Shown: positions 23,455 through 31,803 of the stretch, in pieces
Layout of the letters: each line of letters opens with the position of its first letter
How positions within the stretch are numbered: position 1 is the stretch's first letter
NCBI GenBank assembly: GCA_947254895.1
Contig: CAMYEY010000006.1
Location: forward strand, 1 to 33,997
Reading direction: 5' to 3'
DNA: 33,997 nucleotides
Origin: an uncultured Clostridia bacterium
GTDB taxonomy: Bacteria; Bacillota; Clostridia; Saccharofermentanales; DTU023
Notes under the pieces: generated by a model
The model's database searches: none
Told to the model about the DNA's origin: nothing
What the model saw: only the letters and a program-made list of their open reading frames with translations
Position numbers and translations under genes: made by a program

Positions 23455-25158
23455 TTGGAGTTTCCCTTAAATGAAGAGACGGGTAAAGATCGGGAGCAGG
23501 GCCGGAGGACCAGGCCTCGCTTGAGAGAGCAACTGGAGTTAAAGCATAATGTAAAAGCTAATAATTCTCACGATATTGCTCGGGCCACCTTTATTTCCAT
23601 GCTCGGATTTTTTATGGCAAAGGTGACCGGTTTTTTAAGGGAGGTTTTGGTAGCCCCTAAATTGGGTTTTGGTATGTATTCCGACCCTTATTATGTGGCC
23701 TTTTTTATCCCGGACCTCCTCTATGCCCTCCTGATTGGAGGAGCTGTTGCGGCAACGATAACACCAACTCTTTCGGCGGGGATTGAACAAAATCGGGAAC
23801 AGAAAGTTTGGCGTTCCGTTAATGTTTTTATCAGCCTGGCCAGCCTTTTTATGGTGGTTGTACTTCTGCTGGTAGGCCTGATCATGCCCTGGTTATTGCC
23901 GGCTATCAATCCGGGTAAGGATGCTCAGGTGGTAGAGGCCGCTATACCGGTATCCAGGATCCTCCTGATACAGTGTATTTTTATGACTTTGATCTCCCTG
24001 ACTCAGGGAATTTTAACAGCCTATAAACGCTTTGGCCTAGCGGCTTTCGGTGTCATGATCTATAACATCTTCTATATGCTGGCCTTGATTTTCTTTGGGG
24101 AACAAAGTCAGACAGGCTTGGTAAAGGTCGCTTGGGGGGTGGTTGGGTCTGCTTTTATTTACCTGGTCTACCAGATTCTTCTTGTAGGGCGGGAGATCCG
24201 GTATTTTCGCTTTAGTTTGGACTACCGGGATAGGGGCTTTAAGAGGCTTTTGAGCTTGGCCATACCGACCCTCCTGTCCGGTTCAGTGGTCCATATTAAC
24301 TCCCTGGTTATGAACCTCTTTACCAACCAGTTTGTCGGTGCCCCGACTGCTATCCGCCATGCAGAGCAGGCCTTTATGTTGCCTTATGGGATTATTGCCA
24401 TAGCTGTCGGTACAGTCATGCTACCCAACTTGACCGGTTATTATGCCAAACGTGATTTTAAGCAAGTCAGGGTTCTTTTTACCCAAAGTGTCAGAAAGTC
24501 TATTTTCTATATAGCCCCCTTGGCCACAATCTTTTTTGTCTTGGATTTTGAGACGATCCAATTGATTTTTCAGTGGAATCCCTCTAAATATACATCCGAG
24601 GATGTTGCTATTGTTGGCCAGATCCTGCAATGGTTCTGCATCAGCCTTTTTGCTCAGACCATTATCTACCTGACAAACCAGGCCTTCTATGCCCGCCGGG
24701 TGACAAGGATAGCCCTCTTTGCTGGTTTGATTAGTTTGGTCCTCAATCCTATCTTCTGCATCTTTTATATCCAGGTCCTGGACAAGGGAGTTCAGGGGAT
24801 AGCAATGGCCCATGCCAGCTACAGCCTTGTTTCCTGCTTTTTGGTCTACTTTCTCTACAAGATGCATAACCCCAAGGCTAAGCCTTACCGGATCATGCCT
24901 TATCTACTGCGAATCGCCTACTGTGTCCTTGTAACCGGTATTGTCCTTTCTGCGGTTAACCTGATTCCTTTGACTAGCTATAATAAGCTTTGGCAGCTTT
25001 TAGTTTATTCTGCTAAGAGCCTCATTGCTATAGTCGTTTTCTATATAGCCGGGATTTCGGTCCAGCTCAAAGAGACGCTTAATATTCAAAAAAACCTGCT
25101 TTATCTTTCAGGCAGGTTGAGATTAAGGAGAAAAAATCATGCCTATGACAGAAGCTGA
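23455..25158 (+). CDS. murJ: Lipid II flippase MurJ (MviN family)
   Basis: This 567-residue polytopic membrane protein belongs to the MurJ/MviN branch of the MOP superfamily, which moves lipid-linked peptidoglycan precursor across the membrane. About fourteen hydrophobic helices can be traced. Family features include the first-helix region ending GFLREVLVAPKLG and the IPDLLYALLIGGAVAATITPTL stretch (here cited as its core PDLLYALLIGGA). The start appears to be the TTG at 23455: AGGGGGAGG (23438-23446) is eight bases upstream, and no ATG is available before the first helix. The ~45-residue charged N-terminal tail is unusually long. It overlaps the next unknown gene by 20 bases. Confidence 0.92.
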   Translation: MEFPLNEETGKDREQGRRTRPRLREQLELKHNVKANNSHDIARATFISMLGFFMAKVTGFLREVLVAPKLGFGMYSDPYYVAFFIPDLLYALLIGGAVAATITPTLSAGIEQNREQKVWRSVNVFISLASLFMVVVLLLVGLIMPWLLPAINPGKDAQVVEAAIPVSRILLIQCIFMTLISLTQGILTAYKRFGLAAFGVMIYNIFYMLALIFFGEQSQTGLVKVAWGVVGSAFIYLVYQILLVGREIRYFRFSLDYRDRGFKRLLSLAIPTLLSGSVVHINSLVMNLFTNQFVGAPTAIRHAEQAFMLPYGIIAIAVGTVMLPNLTGYYAKRDFKQVRVLFTQSVRKSIFYIAPLATIFFVLDFETIQLIFQWNPSKYTSEDVAIVGQILQWFCISLFAQTIIYLTNQAFYARRVTRIALFAGLISLVLNPIFCIFYIQVLDKGVQGIAMAHASYSLVSCFLVYFLYKMHNPKAKPYRIMPYLLRIAYCVLVTGIVLSAVNLIPLTSYNKLWQLLVYSAKSLIAIVVFYIAGISVQLKETLNIQKNLLYLSGRLRLRRKNHAYDRS

Positions 25159-25699
25159 AGCGAGGTCGATTGTTCAAGACCTACGTTATAAATATCTGGG
25201 AAAAAAACAAGCCAACAAGGCTGACCTTATGGTGGGACTCTGGTTAAATCTCAAGTTGCTGACCAGCCAAAGACTAAGCCAACGTCAGATTAAAAAGCAA
25301 GAAAAGGAAATTGCCAAGTTTTTTGACCAGGAGCCCTTGCAAAAACTCTTAGAGGCTGAGCCTGAGCTGGGCAGGGAGGCCATCTATCAAGAAATTTTGG
25401 ATTCGGCCCGGATCTACCAAGAGGCTTGTCGGACTGACCCCCATTATGGGTCTAAGCTCTTTAATTTAGTTAAACTGAAAGATGACGAGTTGGCGGATAA
25501 GGCCGGTCAGGAAGTTTACCGGCAAATTATCAAGCCTCTTTTGATGATGGATCAAAGCTTTTGGCGGGACCAGATGGTTTGTGCCCTACACCAAGCCTAC
25601 CAGGAGGTTTTTAAAGACCATGCCCTAAAGGCTGAGCTCTACTTTTCTGACCAGGAGGACTATCAGGTCTTTGACCGCCTAGTCAGGGAGTCTTGTTAA
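25139..25699 (+). CDS. Hypothetical protein, 186 residues, between murJ and hflX
   Basis: I do not recognise the family with confidence. The protein is soluble, highly charged and predicted to be almost entirely helical, with no signal peptide or membrane helix. It contains many Gln/Glu/Lys/Asp residues and motifs such as SARIYQEACRTDPHYGSKLF and PLLMMDQSFW. AAGGAGA precedes the ATG. The gene overlaps murJ by 20 bases and ends one base before the hflX start, so it is co-translated with both. Its position suggests a housekeeping gene limited to this lineage, but no function can be assigned. Confidence 0.72.
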   Translation: MPMTEAEARSIVQDLRYKYLGKKQANKADLMVGLWLNLKLLTSQRLSQRQIKKQEKEIAKFFDQEPLQKLLEAEPELGREAIYQEILDSARIYQEACRTDPHYGSKLFNLVKLKDDELADKAGQEVYRQIIKPLLMMDQSFWRDQMVCALHQAYQEVFKDHALKAELYFSDQEDYQVFDRLVRESC

Positions 25700-25700
25700 C

Positions 25701-26981
25701 TTGTTAGACGATCACAAGATAGAAAAGGCAATTGTCCTGGGACTTTGCCGAAATGAGGTAGGGCAGACTAGGGCCAGGGCAGAAGAAGTGGCCCGGTATT
25801 CTCTGGCTGAACTCGTGGAACTTGCTGAGACGGCAGGCCTGGAGGTGGTTGGCGAGGCCCTCCAGTTTAAAAACAAGCCGGATGCAGCCTATGCAGCGGG
25901 GTCCGGTAAGTTGTTAGAGATTGCCGACCTGGCAGAAAAGTTAGAGGCGGAGGTTCTGGTCCTAGACCACAACCTATCAGGATCCCAGATGCGCAATATC
26001 AGTGACCTCACCGGACTTAAGGTTCTTGACCGGACTTTGATTATCCTGGATATTTTTGCCAGCCGGGCTAGTACCAGAGAAGGTCGCCTTCAGGTTGAGA
26101 TCGCCCAGCTCCAAGATAGGGCGACCCGCCTGGTTGGAGCAGGTAAAGCTCTTTCCCGCTTAGGTGGTGGCATTGGTACCAGAGGACCTGGTGAAACGCA
26201 GTTGGAGACTGATCGCCGCCATATTCAAAGTCGTATTTCTTACCTCAAAAAAGCCCTGGCGGAGGTTCACCGCCAGCGTGACCTTACCAGAAGTAACCGC
26301 GACCGCAATAATGTGACCAAGGTTGCTGTGGTGGGTTACACCAATGCGGGCAAGTCCAGCCTGATTAACAGTTTGACCGAAGCAGACCTCCTAGCGATGG
26401 ACCAGGTCTTTGCCAGCCTTGACCCAACGGCCCGACGTCTTAAGGATTCTGAGATCCCCATCATCTTGATCGATACGGTTGGCTTTATCAGGAATCTCCC
26501 CCACCGCTTGGTCGAGGCCTTTAAGTCTACTTTGGCTGAAGTTAGCCATGCAGATATCATCATACAGGTGACGGACCTTTCTGACCCGGAATACGATTTA
26601 CAGATGTCGGTGGTTGAAAAGCAATTGATCCAGCTTAAGGCGGATCAAAAAGCTAGAATTCAAGTTTTTAATAAGATAGACTTAGCTGATCCGTCCCTGG
26701 TTCGAAAAATCAAGGCGGGGGACCGCCATGATCGCGGTCTAGTTTTTACCTCGGTTAAGGACGGTCGGGGGCTGGCTGAGTTAAAGCAAGAGATTATAGA
26801 CATTCCCTTGAGGCAAATGCTGCCTTTTCACCTGGTCATCCCCTTTTCTGAACCGGAAATTTTAGCCAAGCTGCAAGAAGTTGCCTATATTGATAGTCTT
26901 AGTTACACGGACGAAGGGGCTGATGTGGTCTTTAAACTCCGGCAATCTGACCTTGGCCTGATAGAACCCCTTTTACTTTAA
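25701..26981 (+). CDS. hflX: GTPase HflX
   Basis: This 426-residue translational GTPase-like protein splits stalled or heat-damaged ribosomes by binding the 50S subunit. The N-terminal domain has the conserved GSGKLLEIADL-type segment, followed by a coiled-coil with the hallmark GGIGTRGPGETQLETDRR (residues ~155-175). The G domain starts with G1 G212-YTNAGKSS, then G3 D258-TVGF, G4 N324-KID and G5 TSVKDGRG. The start is a TTG at 25701, one base after the stop of the previous gene; the weak AGGGAG is ten bases upstream, so translation is probably coupled. A short C-terminal domain is present. Length is normal. Confidence 0.95.
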   Translation: MLDDHKIEKAIVLGLCRNEVGQTRARAEEVARYSLAELVELAETAGLEVVGEALQFKNKPDAAYAAGSGKLLEIADLAEKLEAEVLVLDHNLSGSQMRNISDLTGLKVLDRTLIILDIFASRASTREGRLQVEIAQLQDRATRLVGAGKALSRLGGGIGTRGPGETQLETDRRHIQSRISYLKKALAEVHRQRDLTRSNRDRNNVTKVAVVGYTNAGKSSLINSLTEADLLAMDQVFASLDPTARRLKDSEIPIILIDTVGFIRNLPHRLVEAFKSTLAEVSHADIIIQVTDLSDPEYDLQMSVVEKQLIQLKADQKARIQVFNKIDLADPSLVRKIKAGDRHDRGLVFTSVKDGRGLAELKQEIIDIPLRQMLPFHLVIPFSEPEILAKLQEVAYIDSLSYTDEGADVVFKLRQSDLGLIEPLLL

Positions 26982-27038
26982 GACGGCCTGTCTGAAGCCA
27001 TTCGACCGGATTTTAACAAACTTCTCGGTTTTGCCTTT

Positions 27039-27050
27039 GATCACGTGATC
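27039..27050. repeat. 12-base perfect palindrome between hflX and plsC
   Basis: GATCACGTGATC lies in the 74-base convergent gap. It has no T-run on either side, so it is not a typical terminator; it could be a protein-binding site or chance. Confidence 0.4.
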
Positions 27051-27055
27051 TCTGG

Positions 27056-27796
27056 CTACTTGAAGTCACGCCTAAGCTGGCCCGCGTTTTTTTGCAAGTA
27101 GTCGGCTTCTTTTTCTTTTAGCCAATCTTCAATAGCATGGGTGAGGGCAGCTGCATCTTCGTAGTCATCCGGATTGAGCGGGGGACCGTAGATAATATTG
27201 ACTTGGCAGCGTTTACCGGTTAGAGGGTTTTTTAGCCGGGGCCACTTATCAAAGCGGGAAAAAAACTCAAAGCCGCCCTCAATGTAGACAGGTATAAGGG
27301 GGACTTTGCTTTTGATGGCAATGTAGGAGGCTCCAGATAGGAGGGGGGCTACTAGGCCATCGTGGGTCCGAGTGCCTTCCGGGTGAACCATCATGATGTT
27401 GCCGGCCCTGCAGGCTCGGTAGGCTTTGACCAGGCCGCGAACAGGGTTTCCGCCATGCCGATCAACCTCAATCCCCCTGGAGACGGGCTGCATGGTTTTA
27501 CCTAGCCAGCCGTGGTCGGTTTTTAAGTCGGACCCGATCATGGCTGAAAACTTCTCAAAGTGGCCTTTAGGTAGGCCTTTAGCGACAAGTAAACCATCAA
27601 TGTAGGTCTGGTGGTTGGGTGCGAGGACATAAGGTGGTTCGGCGGGAAGATTTTCTTGACCCAGATAGGTGATTTTGGCCAAGAGTCGGGCCAGGTTAAA
27701 GCCGAGACTAGCGTAAAATTTACCCAAAAGGCTGCGCTCGGCCGGGAGGGCCTGAGCTTGTTTGGATCTGTCTTTTATCTTTTCTTCCTTAGTCAT
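27056..27796 (-). CDS. plsC: 1-acyl-sn-glycerol-3-phosphate acyltransferase
   Basis: This 246-residue enzyme adds the second acyl chain to lysophosphatidic acid, giving phosphatidic acid for membrane lipid synthesis. The acyltransferase motif I is N61-H62-QTYI-D67 (HX4D) and motif III is P139-EGTR-143. A weak hydrophobic stretch near residues 30-45 may attach it to the membrane. The ATG overlaps the tadA stop as ATGA, and AAGAGGAA lies just upstream inside tadA, so the two are coupled. The exact acyl acceptor is not determined, and related lyso-lipid acyltransferases share these motifs. Confidence 0.88.
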   Translation of the reverse strand: MTKEEKIKDRSKQAQALPAERSLLGKFYASLGFNLARLLAKITYLGQENLPAEPPYVLAPNHQTYIDGLLVAKGLPKGHFEKFSAMIGSDLKTDHGWLGKTMQPVSRGIEVDRHGGNPVRGLVKAYRACRAGNIMMVHPEGTRTHDGLVAPLLSGASYIAIKSKVPLIPVYIEGGFEFFSRFDKWPRLKNPLTGKRCQVNIIYGPPLNPDDYEDAAALTHAIEDWLKEKEADYLQKNAGQLRRDFK

Positions 27797-28326
27797 TGTT
27801 CCTCTTTTCTGCCTGCGCTTGCTGCCGGGTTTTCTTCAGAAGACTTGCCCTTTCTGACCTTGGCTGACCGCCTTTTGCGAAAAAAGGCCTTGAGCTTTTG
27901 ACCGGCTTCCTCAGCTAAAATACCACCTTGAAAGCTGGTGTGGTGGTTGATGCTGGAATCTTTTACTTGGGCCAGGTCGGGTAACGAACCACAGGCCCCG
28001 GTTTTAGGGTCATATGCCCCATAGTAAACCTCTTTGATCCGGGCTTGGACGATTGCTCCTAAGCACATGAGACAGGGCTCCAGGCTGACAAAAAGCTGGC
28101 AGTCATCCAATATCCAGCGTCCTAGCTTATGGCAGGCTGACCTGATGGCCAGGATTTCGGCGTGGGCGGTTGTGTCAGTCTCTTTTTCCCGTTTGTTGTG
28201 GGCACGGGCAATGACTCGGCCCTTACAGACCAGGACGGCCCCTACCGGCACATCGCCGGCTTCCTCTGCCAAATCGGCTTCGGCCAGAGCCAGATTCATA
28301 AATTTGATCAAGTCCTCTTGGCTCAC
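27793..28326 (-). CDS. tadA: tRNA adenosine(34) deaminase
   Basis: This enzyme converts the wobble adenosine of tRNA-Arg(ACG) to inosine. The zinc and proton-shuttle site is complete: H55-A-E57 and P84-C85-x2-C88. The GTG at 28326 is chosen as start (177 residues), because AAGGAG at 28343-28338 lies 11 bases upstream and the N terminus then matches the family. A TTG at 28380 would add 18 residues (195) without a ribosome site, and the ATG at 28299 would cut into the first helix. The ~30-residue basic tail beyond the deaminase fold (RKRRSAKVRKGK) is longer than usual. The gene is followed by plsC with a 4-base overlap. Confidence 0.9.
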   Translation of the reverse strand: MSQEDLIKFMNLALAEADLAEEAGDVPVGAVLVCKGRVIARAHNKREKETDTTAHAEILAIRSACHKLGRWILDDCQLFVSLEPCLMCLGAIVQARIKEVYYGAYDPKTGACGSLPDLAQVKDSSINHHTSFQGGILAEEAGQKLKAFFRKRRSAKVRKGKSSEENPAASAGRKEEQ

Positions 28327-28382
28327 CCTTGCCGGTTCTCCTTCCTGCCCGCTTGCCCTATCAGCCCAGGAGGGCTTCAAGC

Positions 28383-28411
28383 TTGCTAATTCCTATGCCG
28401 GTCTCTATAAT
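28383..28411 (+). promoter_or_regulatory. Promoter of the zinc-ribbon membrane protein gene
   Basis: TTGCTA (28383-28388), a 17-base spacer and a perfect TATAAT (28406-28411), 87 bases upstream of the ATG at 28499. The leader is AT-rich. Confidence 0.6.
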
Positions 28412-28498
28412 AGCATAAGAAAAATTGATACGATAAACTTAAGCAATAAGTTAACTGTTCTGTCAAAAATTTGCAATAAGCTGAGTGCGAGGTATTTC

Positions 28499-29233
28499 AT
28501 GCAGGAAGGAATATGTAAAAATTGTGGGTCGATTGTTTTTGTTGATCCAAAAGAAGAAAAGTGTCACTGCCTTTTTTGTGACTGCGTTTTTCCCGCTAAG
28601 GAGGCTTTGGAGATAGCCAAAGACCCCTCAGCCCACACTTTTCCTAACGAGAAGCAACCCGAGTATATTCCGGAAGGTAAGGCCGGTCAAAAGGCTAATT
28701 ATGAACAAGCTTTTCGCCAGGCTGCCCAGGCTAAGAGGGCAGAGGCTGTAGCCAAAAAACGTCCCCAGTATGAAATAAAAACCAAGGCCCTGCCTGATGT
28801 TAACCTATCTGCTAAACAGGTTTTGAGCATGGTTGCTATCCTTGCCTTGGTCGTAGGCTTATTTTTGGCCTTGATTCTGCCGATGACTCAGAAGAGAGAC
28901 TTGGCCAGGAGGGTTATCACAGATGAATTTCAGACCCGGCTCAAGGCCAGTTCTTTAGATCCGGACATAGACTACGACAAGGGTTTTGCTATCTCTCACA
29001 TGGACAATTCCCGCCTGGATCTGGTAGCCGGTAAAGAGATTAGTGAATCTGATACCAAGGAGCTTTTTGAGATTTATCATGCGGCAAGAGCTTTGGCCGG
29101 TGGTGATACAGAGGCCTCCGATTCGACCCCGCTCAGCCTCCGGGTAGCTGTTCCGGAAAAAGGCGGTTTTTCCATTGATCTCAAAACTATCGATGAGGTT
29201 AGGGCAGGACAAGGCATCACCAAGCTTCCCTAA
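28499..29233 (+). CDS. Zinc-ribbon and single-helix membrane protein of unknown function
   Basis: This 244-residue protein starts with a zinc ribbon (C6-x2-C9 and C24-x2-C27, with C22 and C29 nearby). It continues through a charged, Ala/Gln/Lys-rich linker (~60-100) to one transmembrane helix (~108-129), followed by a ~115-residue domain. The arrangement puts the ribbon in the cytoplasm and the C-terminal domain outside, or the reverse. The frame is open far upstream of 28499, but GAGG at 28489-28492 and the promoter at 28383 fix the ATG at 28499, and the upstream part overlaps tadA in antisense. A strong terminator lies at 29391-29423. The function is unknown. Confidence 0.78.
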   Translation: MQEGICKNCGSIVFVDPKEEKCHCLFCDCVFPAKEALEIAKDPSAHTFPNEKQPEYIPEGKAGQKANYEQAFRQAAQAKRAEAVAKKRPQYEIKTKALPDVNLSAKQVLSMVAILALVVGLFLALILPMTQKRDLARRVITDEFQTRLKASSLDPDIDYDKGFAISHMDNSRLDLVAGKEISESDTKELFEIYHAARALAGGDTEASDSTPLSLRVAVPEKGGFSIDLKTIDEVRAGQGITKLP

Positions 29234-29242
29234 CTTGAAACT

Positions 29243-29368
29243 CTAACTGTACGGTCTTGTTAGCCTGCCGGATGCTAAAAAGTTTTTAGTTTTGTTACAG
29301 TAGGGTAGCAGTTTGGATAAAAATTTTTGTAATACTAGGATCAGAGAAAAAGTTAATTTTTTATTCAT
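29243..29368 (-). CDS. Possible 41-residue small protein
   Basis: A short minus-strand frame has an ATG at 29368 preceded by a perfect GGAGGAG (29381-29375) at a six-base gap, one of the best ribosome sites in the window. The peptide starts with a Lys pair and a hydrophobic stretch (MNKKLTFSLILVLQ), then a basic C-terminal half with one cysteine, like a signal-peptide-bearing or membrane-active small peptide. It converges on the zinc-ribbon gene and sits next to the terminator hairpin at 29391-29423, which would be in its own leader. No strong promoter is seen on the minus strand (only TATAAC near 29448-29443). It could be real or a chance ribosome site. Confidence 0.35.
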   Translation of the reverse strand: MNKKLTFSLILVLQKFLSKLLPYCNKTKNFLASGRLTRPYS

Positions 29369-29390
29369 ACTTTTCTCCTCCAGTGTTTGT

Positions 29391-29423
29391 ACAGTTCCGA
29401 CCCTTAGTCGGGACTGTTTTTTT
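29391..29423 (+). terminator. Rho-independent terminator after the zinc-ribbon gene
   Basis: ACAGTTCCGAC (29391-29401) pairs with GTCGGGACTGT (29407-29417) through 11 bases (one G-T pair) with a 5-base loop, followed by a seven-T run to 29423. Confidence 0.85.
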
Positions 29424-29441
29424 ACCTCTTGCAAGCTATTT

Positions 29442-29450
29442 TGTTATACT
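29442..29450 (+). promoter_or_regulatory. Extended -10 promoter of the MBL-fold/uridine-kinase-like pair
   Basis: TGT followed by TATACT (29445-29450), 60 bases upstream of the ATG. A near-palindrome CCTAAGCTAAGG (29461-29472) follows and could be an operator. Confidence 0.5.
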
Positions 29451-29510
29451 ATCGACATAGCCTAAGCTAAGGCAAATATTGGGGACTATAGATGAAAAAC
29501 AGGAGAAAAG

Positions 29511-30326
29511 ATGAAACTCAGCTACCTTAACCACAGCTCGTATCTGCTTGAGCTGGACCACACTTCAATCTTGCTAGATTATGGCAGCTTGCCGGTTAGA
29601 CCCGGGCAGGGGGGTTTGAGTGATGGGGTCTTTAATTTACAAGACCAGGCCCCACGGCACACAAAGCTCCTCGGTTATTCATCCCACAGGCATAGTGACC
29701 ACTTTGATCCTCAACTTTGCCGAAAATTTTTGACAGCAGGCCTTACCTATATTTTATCGGATGAAGCTCAGCTGGCTGTTGAAGACTATATGGCTGACCC
29801 AAATTTTCATCGTTTATTACCCCAAACAGAGGCAGAAATTGCCGGCCTAAAGATGTCTAATTCAGGCTCGACTGACCAGGGGGGATCTCTCCTATTCCAG
29901 GAAGAAAAGTCCGATTTTTCGATTTATTTTGGGGCAGACTTGGCGGTCTGGGATGATTTGCCTGAATTTTGTGAGGGCTTTGACCGTGAAAAAAACTGGT
30001 TGGCCGGTCAGCGGGATAAGTTTAGCCCGGTTAAGCTGGCTTTTTTTCCTGCTGGAACAAGCGATGGTTACCAGGAAGACCCTCTGCTGGACGGGGCTAG
30101 AGATCTTATCGAATTGTTCAAGCCCTCCTTTGTGATTCCCATCCACGGTCATGGCTACCCTGACTACTATCCTGACTTTGCCCGGAAGATCAAACAGAGG
30201 CTTCAGGCTTGGACGATTGATATAGCTAGTTTTCAGGACTTTGCTAAGGACCCGCAAAAGTTTTCGGCTAAGGCGGATTTGACAATCCTTTACCCTGAAA
30301 AATCGGGCGATAAACTCAATATATAA
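29511..30326 (+). CDS. MBL-fold metal-dependent hydrolase
   Basis: This 271-residue protein is a second MBL-fold enzyme of a different subgroup from the one at 11844. Its ligands include H59-x-H61-x-D63-H64 (SSHRHSDHF), the strand-final D in FGADLAVW and the late histidines in IPIHGHGYP. The N-terminal MKLSYLNHSSYLLELD pattern resembles UlaG-like lactonases and related uncharacterised hydrolases. The substrate is unknown. GAGAAAAG-type ribosome sequence precedes the ATG, and the next gene begins 13 bases after its stop, so the two form an operon with a promoter at 29442. Confidence 0.85.
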   Translation: MKLSYLNHSSYLLELDHTSILLDYGSLPVRPGQGGLSDGVFNLQDQAPRHTKLLGYSSHRHSDHFDPQLCRKFLTAGLTYILSDEAQLAVEDYMADPNFHRLLPQTEAEIAGLKMSNSGSTDQGGSLLFQEEKSDFSIYFGADLAVWDDLPEFCEGFDREKNWLAGQRDKFSPVKLAFFPAGTSDGYQEDPLLDGARDLIELFKPSFVIPIHGHGYPDYYPDFARKIKQRLQAWTIDIASFQDFAKDPQKFSAKADLTILYPEKSGDKLNI

Positions 30327-30338
30327 GGCGGAAGAAAG

Positions 30339-31331
30339 ATGGCAGACTTAGGACAAGTTCAAATCGTTACAGTTGGTGACTTGGAAAAAAGCCTTGGCAG
30401 CAAAAAATTCATTAACTATATCAAAGAGTGTGAGGATGGCTTTAAACGGCAGGTCTCAGAAGTTTCTGACTATGTCCTCCGTAACCGGGAGGTTAATTTG
30501 GTTCTTCTTTCCGGCCCAACATCTTCCGGTAAAACAACCTTTTCGACTCATTTTACCCGCAGCCTTACAGCTGCCGGCCGCCGGACCCACTTGATTTCCA
30601 TGGATGACTACTATAAGTTGACCGAGCCCGAATACGATGACCAAGGCAGGCCCGATTATGAGAGCATCAACACCTTGGATATGGACCTGCTTTACCGTGA
30701 CTTGCAAAAGTTGCAGGCGGGTAAGGAGGTTCATATACCGACCTTTGACTTTAAAAGCAGGTCGCGCCTCTATGAGCCGCATAAACGCATCCGGCCCCAG
30801 CCGGGAGATGCCTTTATGCTTGAAGGTCTCCATGGTTTATCAAGCGACTTGACTTGTCATATCGATAATAGCCGGGCTGTTAAAACTTTTATCATGCCCT
30901 ATGCTAAGCTCGTATCTGACTCATCCATCCTGGACAAGACTGATATGAGGGTCCTGCGGAGGCTAAGTCGGGATGTTTTTCGTCGGGGGGCGACGGCCAT
31001 TTCAACGATAGATTTTTGGCCCATGATCGCCCGGGCTGAGGCCAAGTTTATTCCTGAATATCTGGAGGCCGCAGATTTTTATGTCAATTCGGCCCTAGCC
31101 TATGAGTACTGTGTGATCGTACCTAAAGCCCGCGACCAGATCAAAATGTCTTTGCAGCTTTATGAAGATGGCCAATTGCCGCCTTCCAATACCGTCAAAC
31201 CGGGAGTCTACTATGCTGACCTTGACCGGGCCCTTAAGATGGCCCGCCGCCTTTTGGACGCTTGCAATGAGGTTCCCCGGGTATCTCCCAGTCTGGTTCC
31301 GGAGGATTCTATCCTGCAAGAGTTCATCTGA
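30339..31331 (+). CDS. Uridine kinase-like protein (phosphoribulokinase/uridine kinase family)
   Basis: This 330-residue P-loop kinase has Walker A G59-PTSSGKTT and the conserved ISMDDYYK and PTFDF segments of the uridine kinase/PRK family. It matches the C-terminal half of the ~550-residue nucleoside kinases of Bacillota, which normally begin with a TGS-type domain; that domain is missing here and only ~55 residues precede the P-loop. Substrate is uncertain: uridine or another nucleoside is likely. GGCGGAAGAAAG precedes the ATG, and the gene follows the MBL gene by 12 bases. Confidence 0.85.
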   Translation: MADLGQVQIVTVGDLEKSLGSKKFINYIKECEDGFKRQVSEVSDYVLRNREVNLVLLSGPTSSGKTTFSTHFTRSLTAAGRRTHLISMDDYYKLTEPEYDDQGRPDYESINTLDMDLLYRDLQKLQAGKEVHIPTFDFKSRSRLYEPHKRIRPQPGDAFMLEGLHGLSSDLTCHIDNSRAVKTFIMPYAKLVSDSSILDKTDMRVLRRLSRDVFRRGATAISTIDFWPMIARAEAKFIPEYLEAADFYVNSALAYEYCVIVPKARDQIKMSLQLYEDGQLPPSNTVKPGVYYADLDRALKMARRLLDACNEVPRVSPSLVPEDSILQEFI

Positions 31332-31388
31332 TTTTTGTCAGCTCTATAGGGGGTTTCAACGGTTACATTTTATGATCTCTTTCTAGGC

Positions 31389-31394
31389 TATACT
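31389..31394 (+). promoter_or_regulatory. Candidate -10 of the trxA gene
   Basis: TATACT, 65 bases upstream of the trxA ATG; no clear -35. A 7-base-pair imperfect hairpin (31420-31443) follows in the leader. Confidence 0.35.
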
Positions 31395-31459
31395 AGAAGC
31401 ATTAATAAATTAGATTTTACCGGGCTTATAAGCTTTGAGCCTGGCTTTGGGAGGAAATT

Positions 31460-31777
31460 ATGGCATTAGAAATTACAGTAGATAACTTTGAACAAGAGGT
31501 ATTGGCCAGCGATCAACCTGTCATGGTAGATTTTTGGGCAGCTTGGTGTGGTCCTTGCCGGATGGTTAGCCCCGTTGTCGATAAAATTGGGGAAAATTAT
31601 GCAGGTAAGGCCAAGGTTGGTAAGATCAATGTAGATGAGCAGGGGGCTTTGGCTGAGCGTTTTAGAGTTCTTTCAATCCCAACCATCTATATTTTCAAAA
31701 ATGGAGAAATCGTAGAAAAAATGGTTGGAGCTAGGCCCTATGAGGAACTTGCCGGCGCTCTTGACAAGCACCTTTAA
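31460..31777 (+). CDS. trxA: Thioredoxin
   Basis: This 105-residue protein has the thioredoxin fold with active site W29-C30-G-P-C33 and the cis-proline in SIPTIYIF. Length and sequence are typical, with no signal peptide, so it is cytoplasmic. It reduces protein disulfides using thioredoxin reductase, which is not in this window. GGGAGGA lies just before the ATG. Confidence 0.97.
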   Translation: MALEITVDNFEQEVLASDQPVMVDFWAAWCGPCRMVSPVVDKIGENYAGKAKVGKINVDEQGALAERFRVLSIPTIYIFKNGEIVEKMVGARPYEELAGALDKHL

Positions 31778-31803
31778 TCTACAAGCTTTCTTTACCTTCT
31801 GCT

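Noticed and set aside
24421..24867. Antisense frame of 148 codons inside murJ
   Set aside because: It lies wholly within a well-supported membrane protein gene and has no ribosome site or recognised domain.
27039..27050. GATCACGTGATC palindrome as a terminator
   Set aside because: It has no loop of suitable size and no T-run on either strand.
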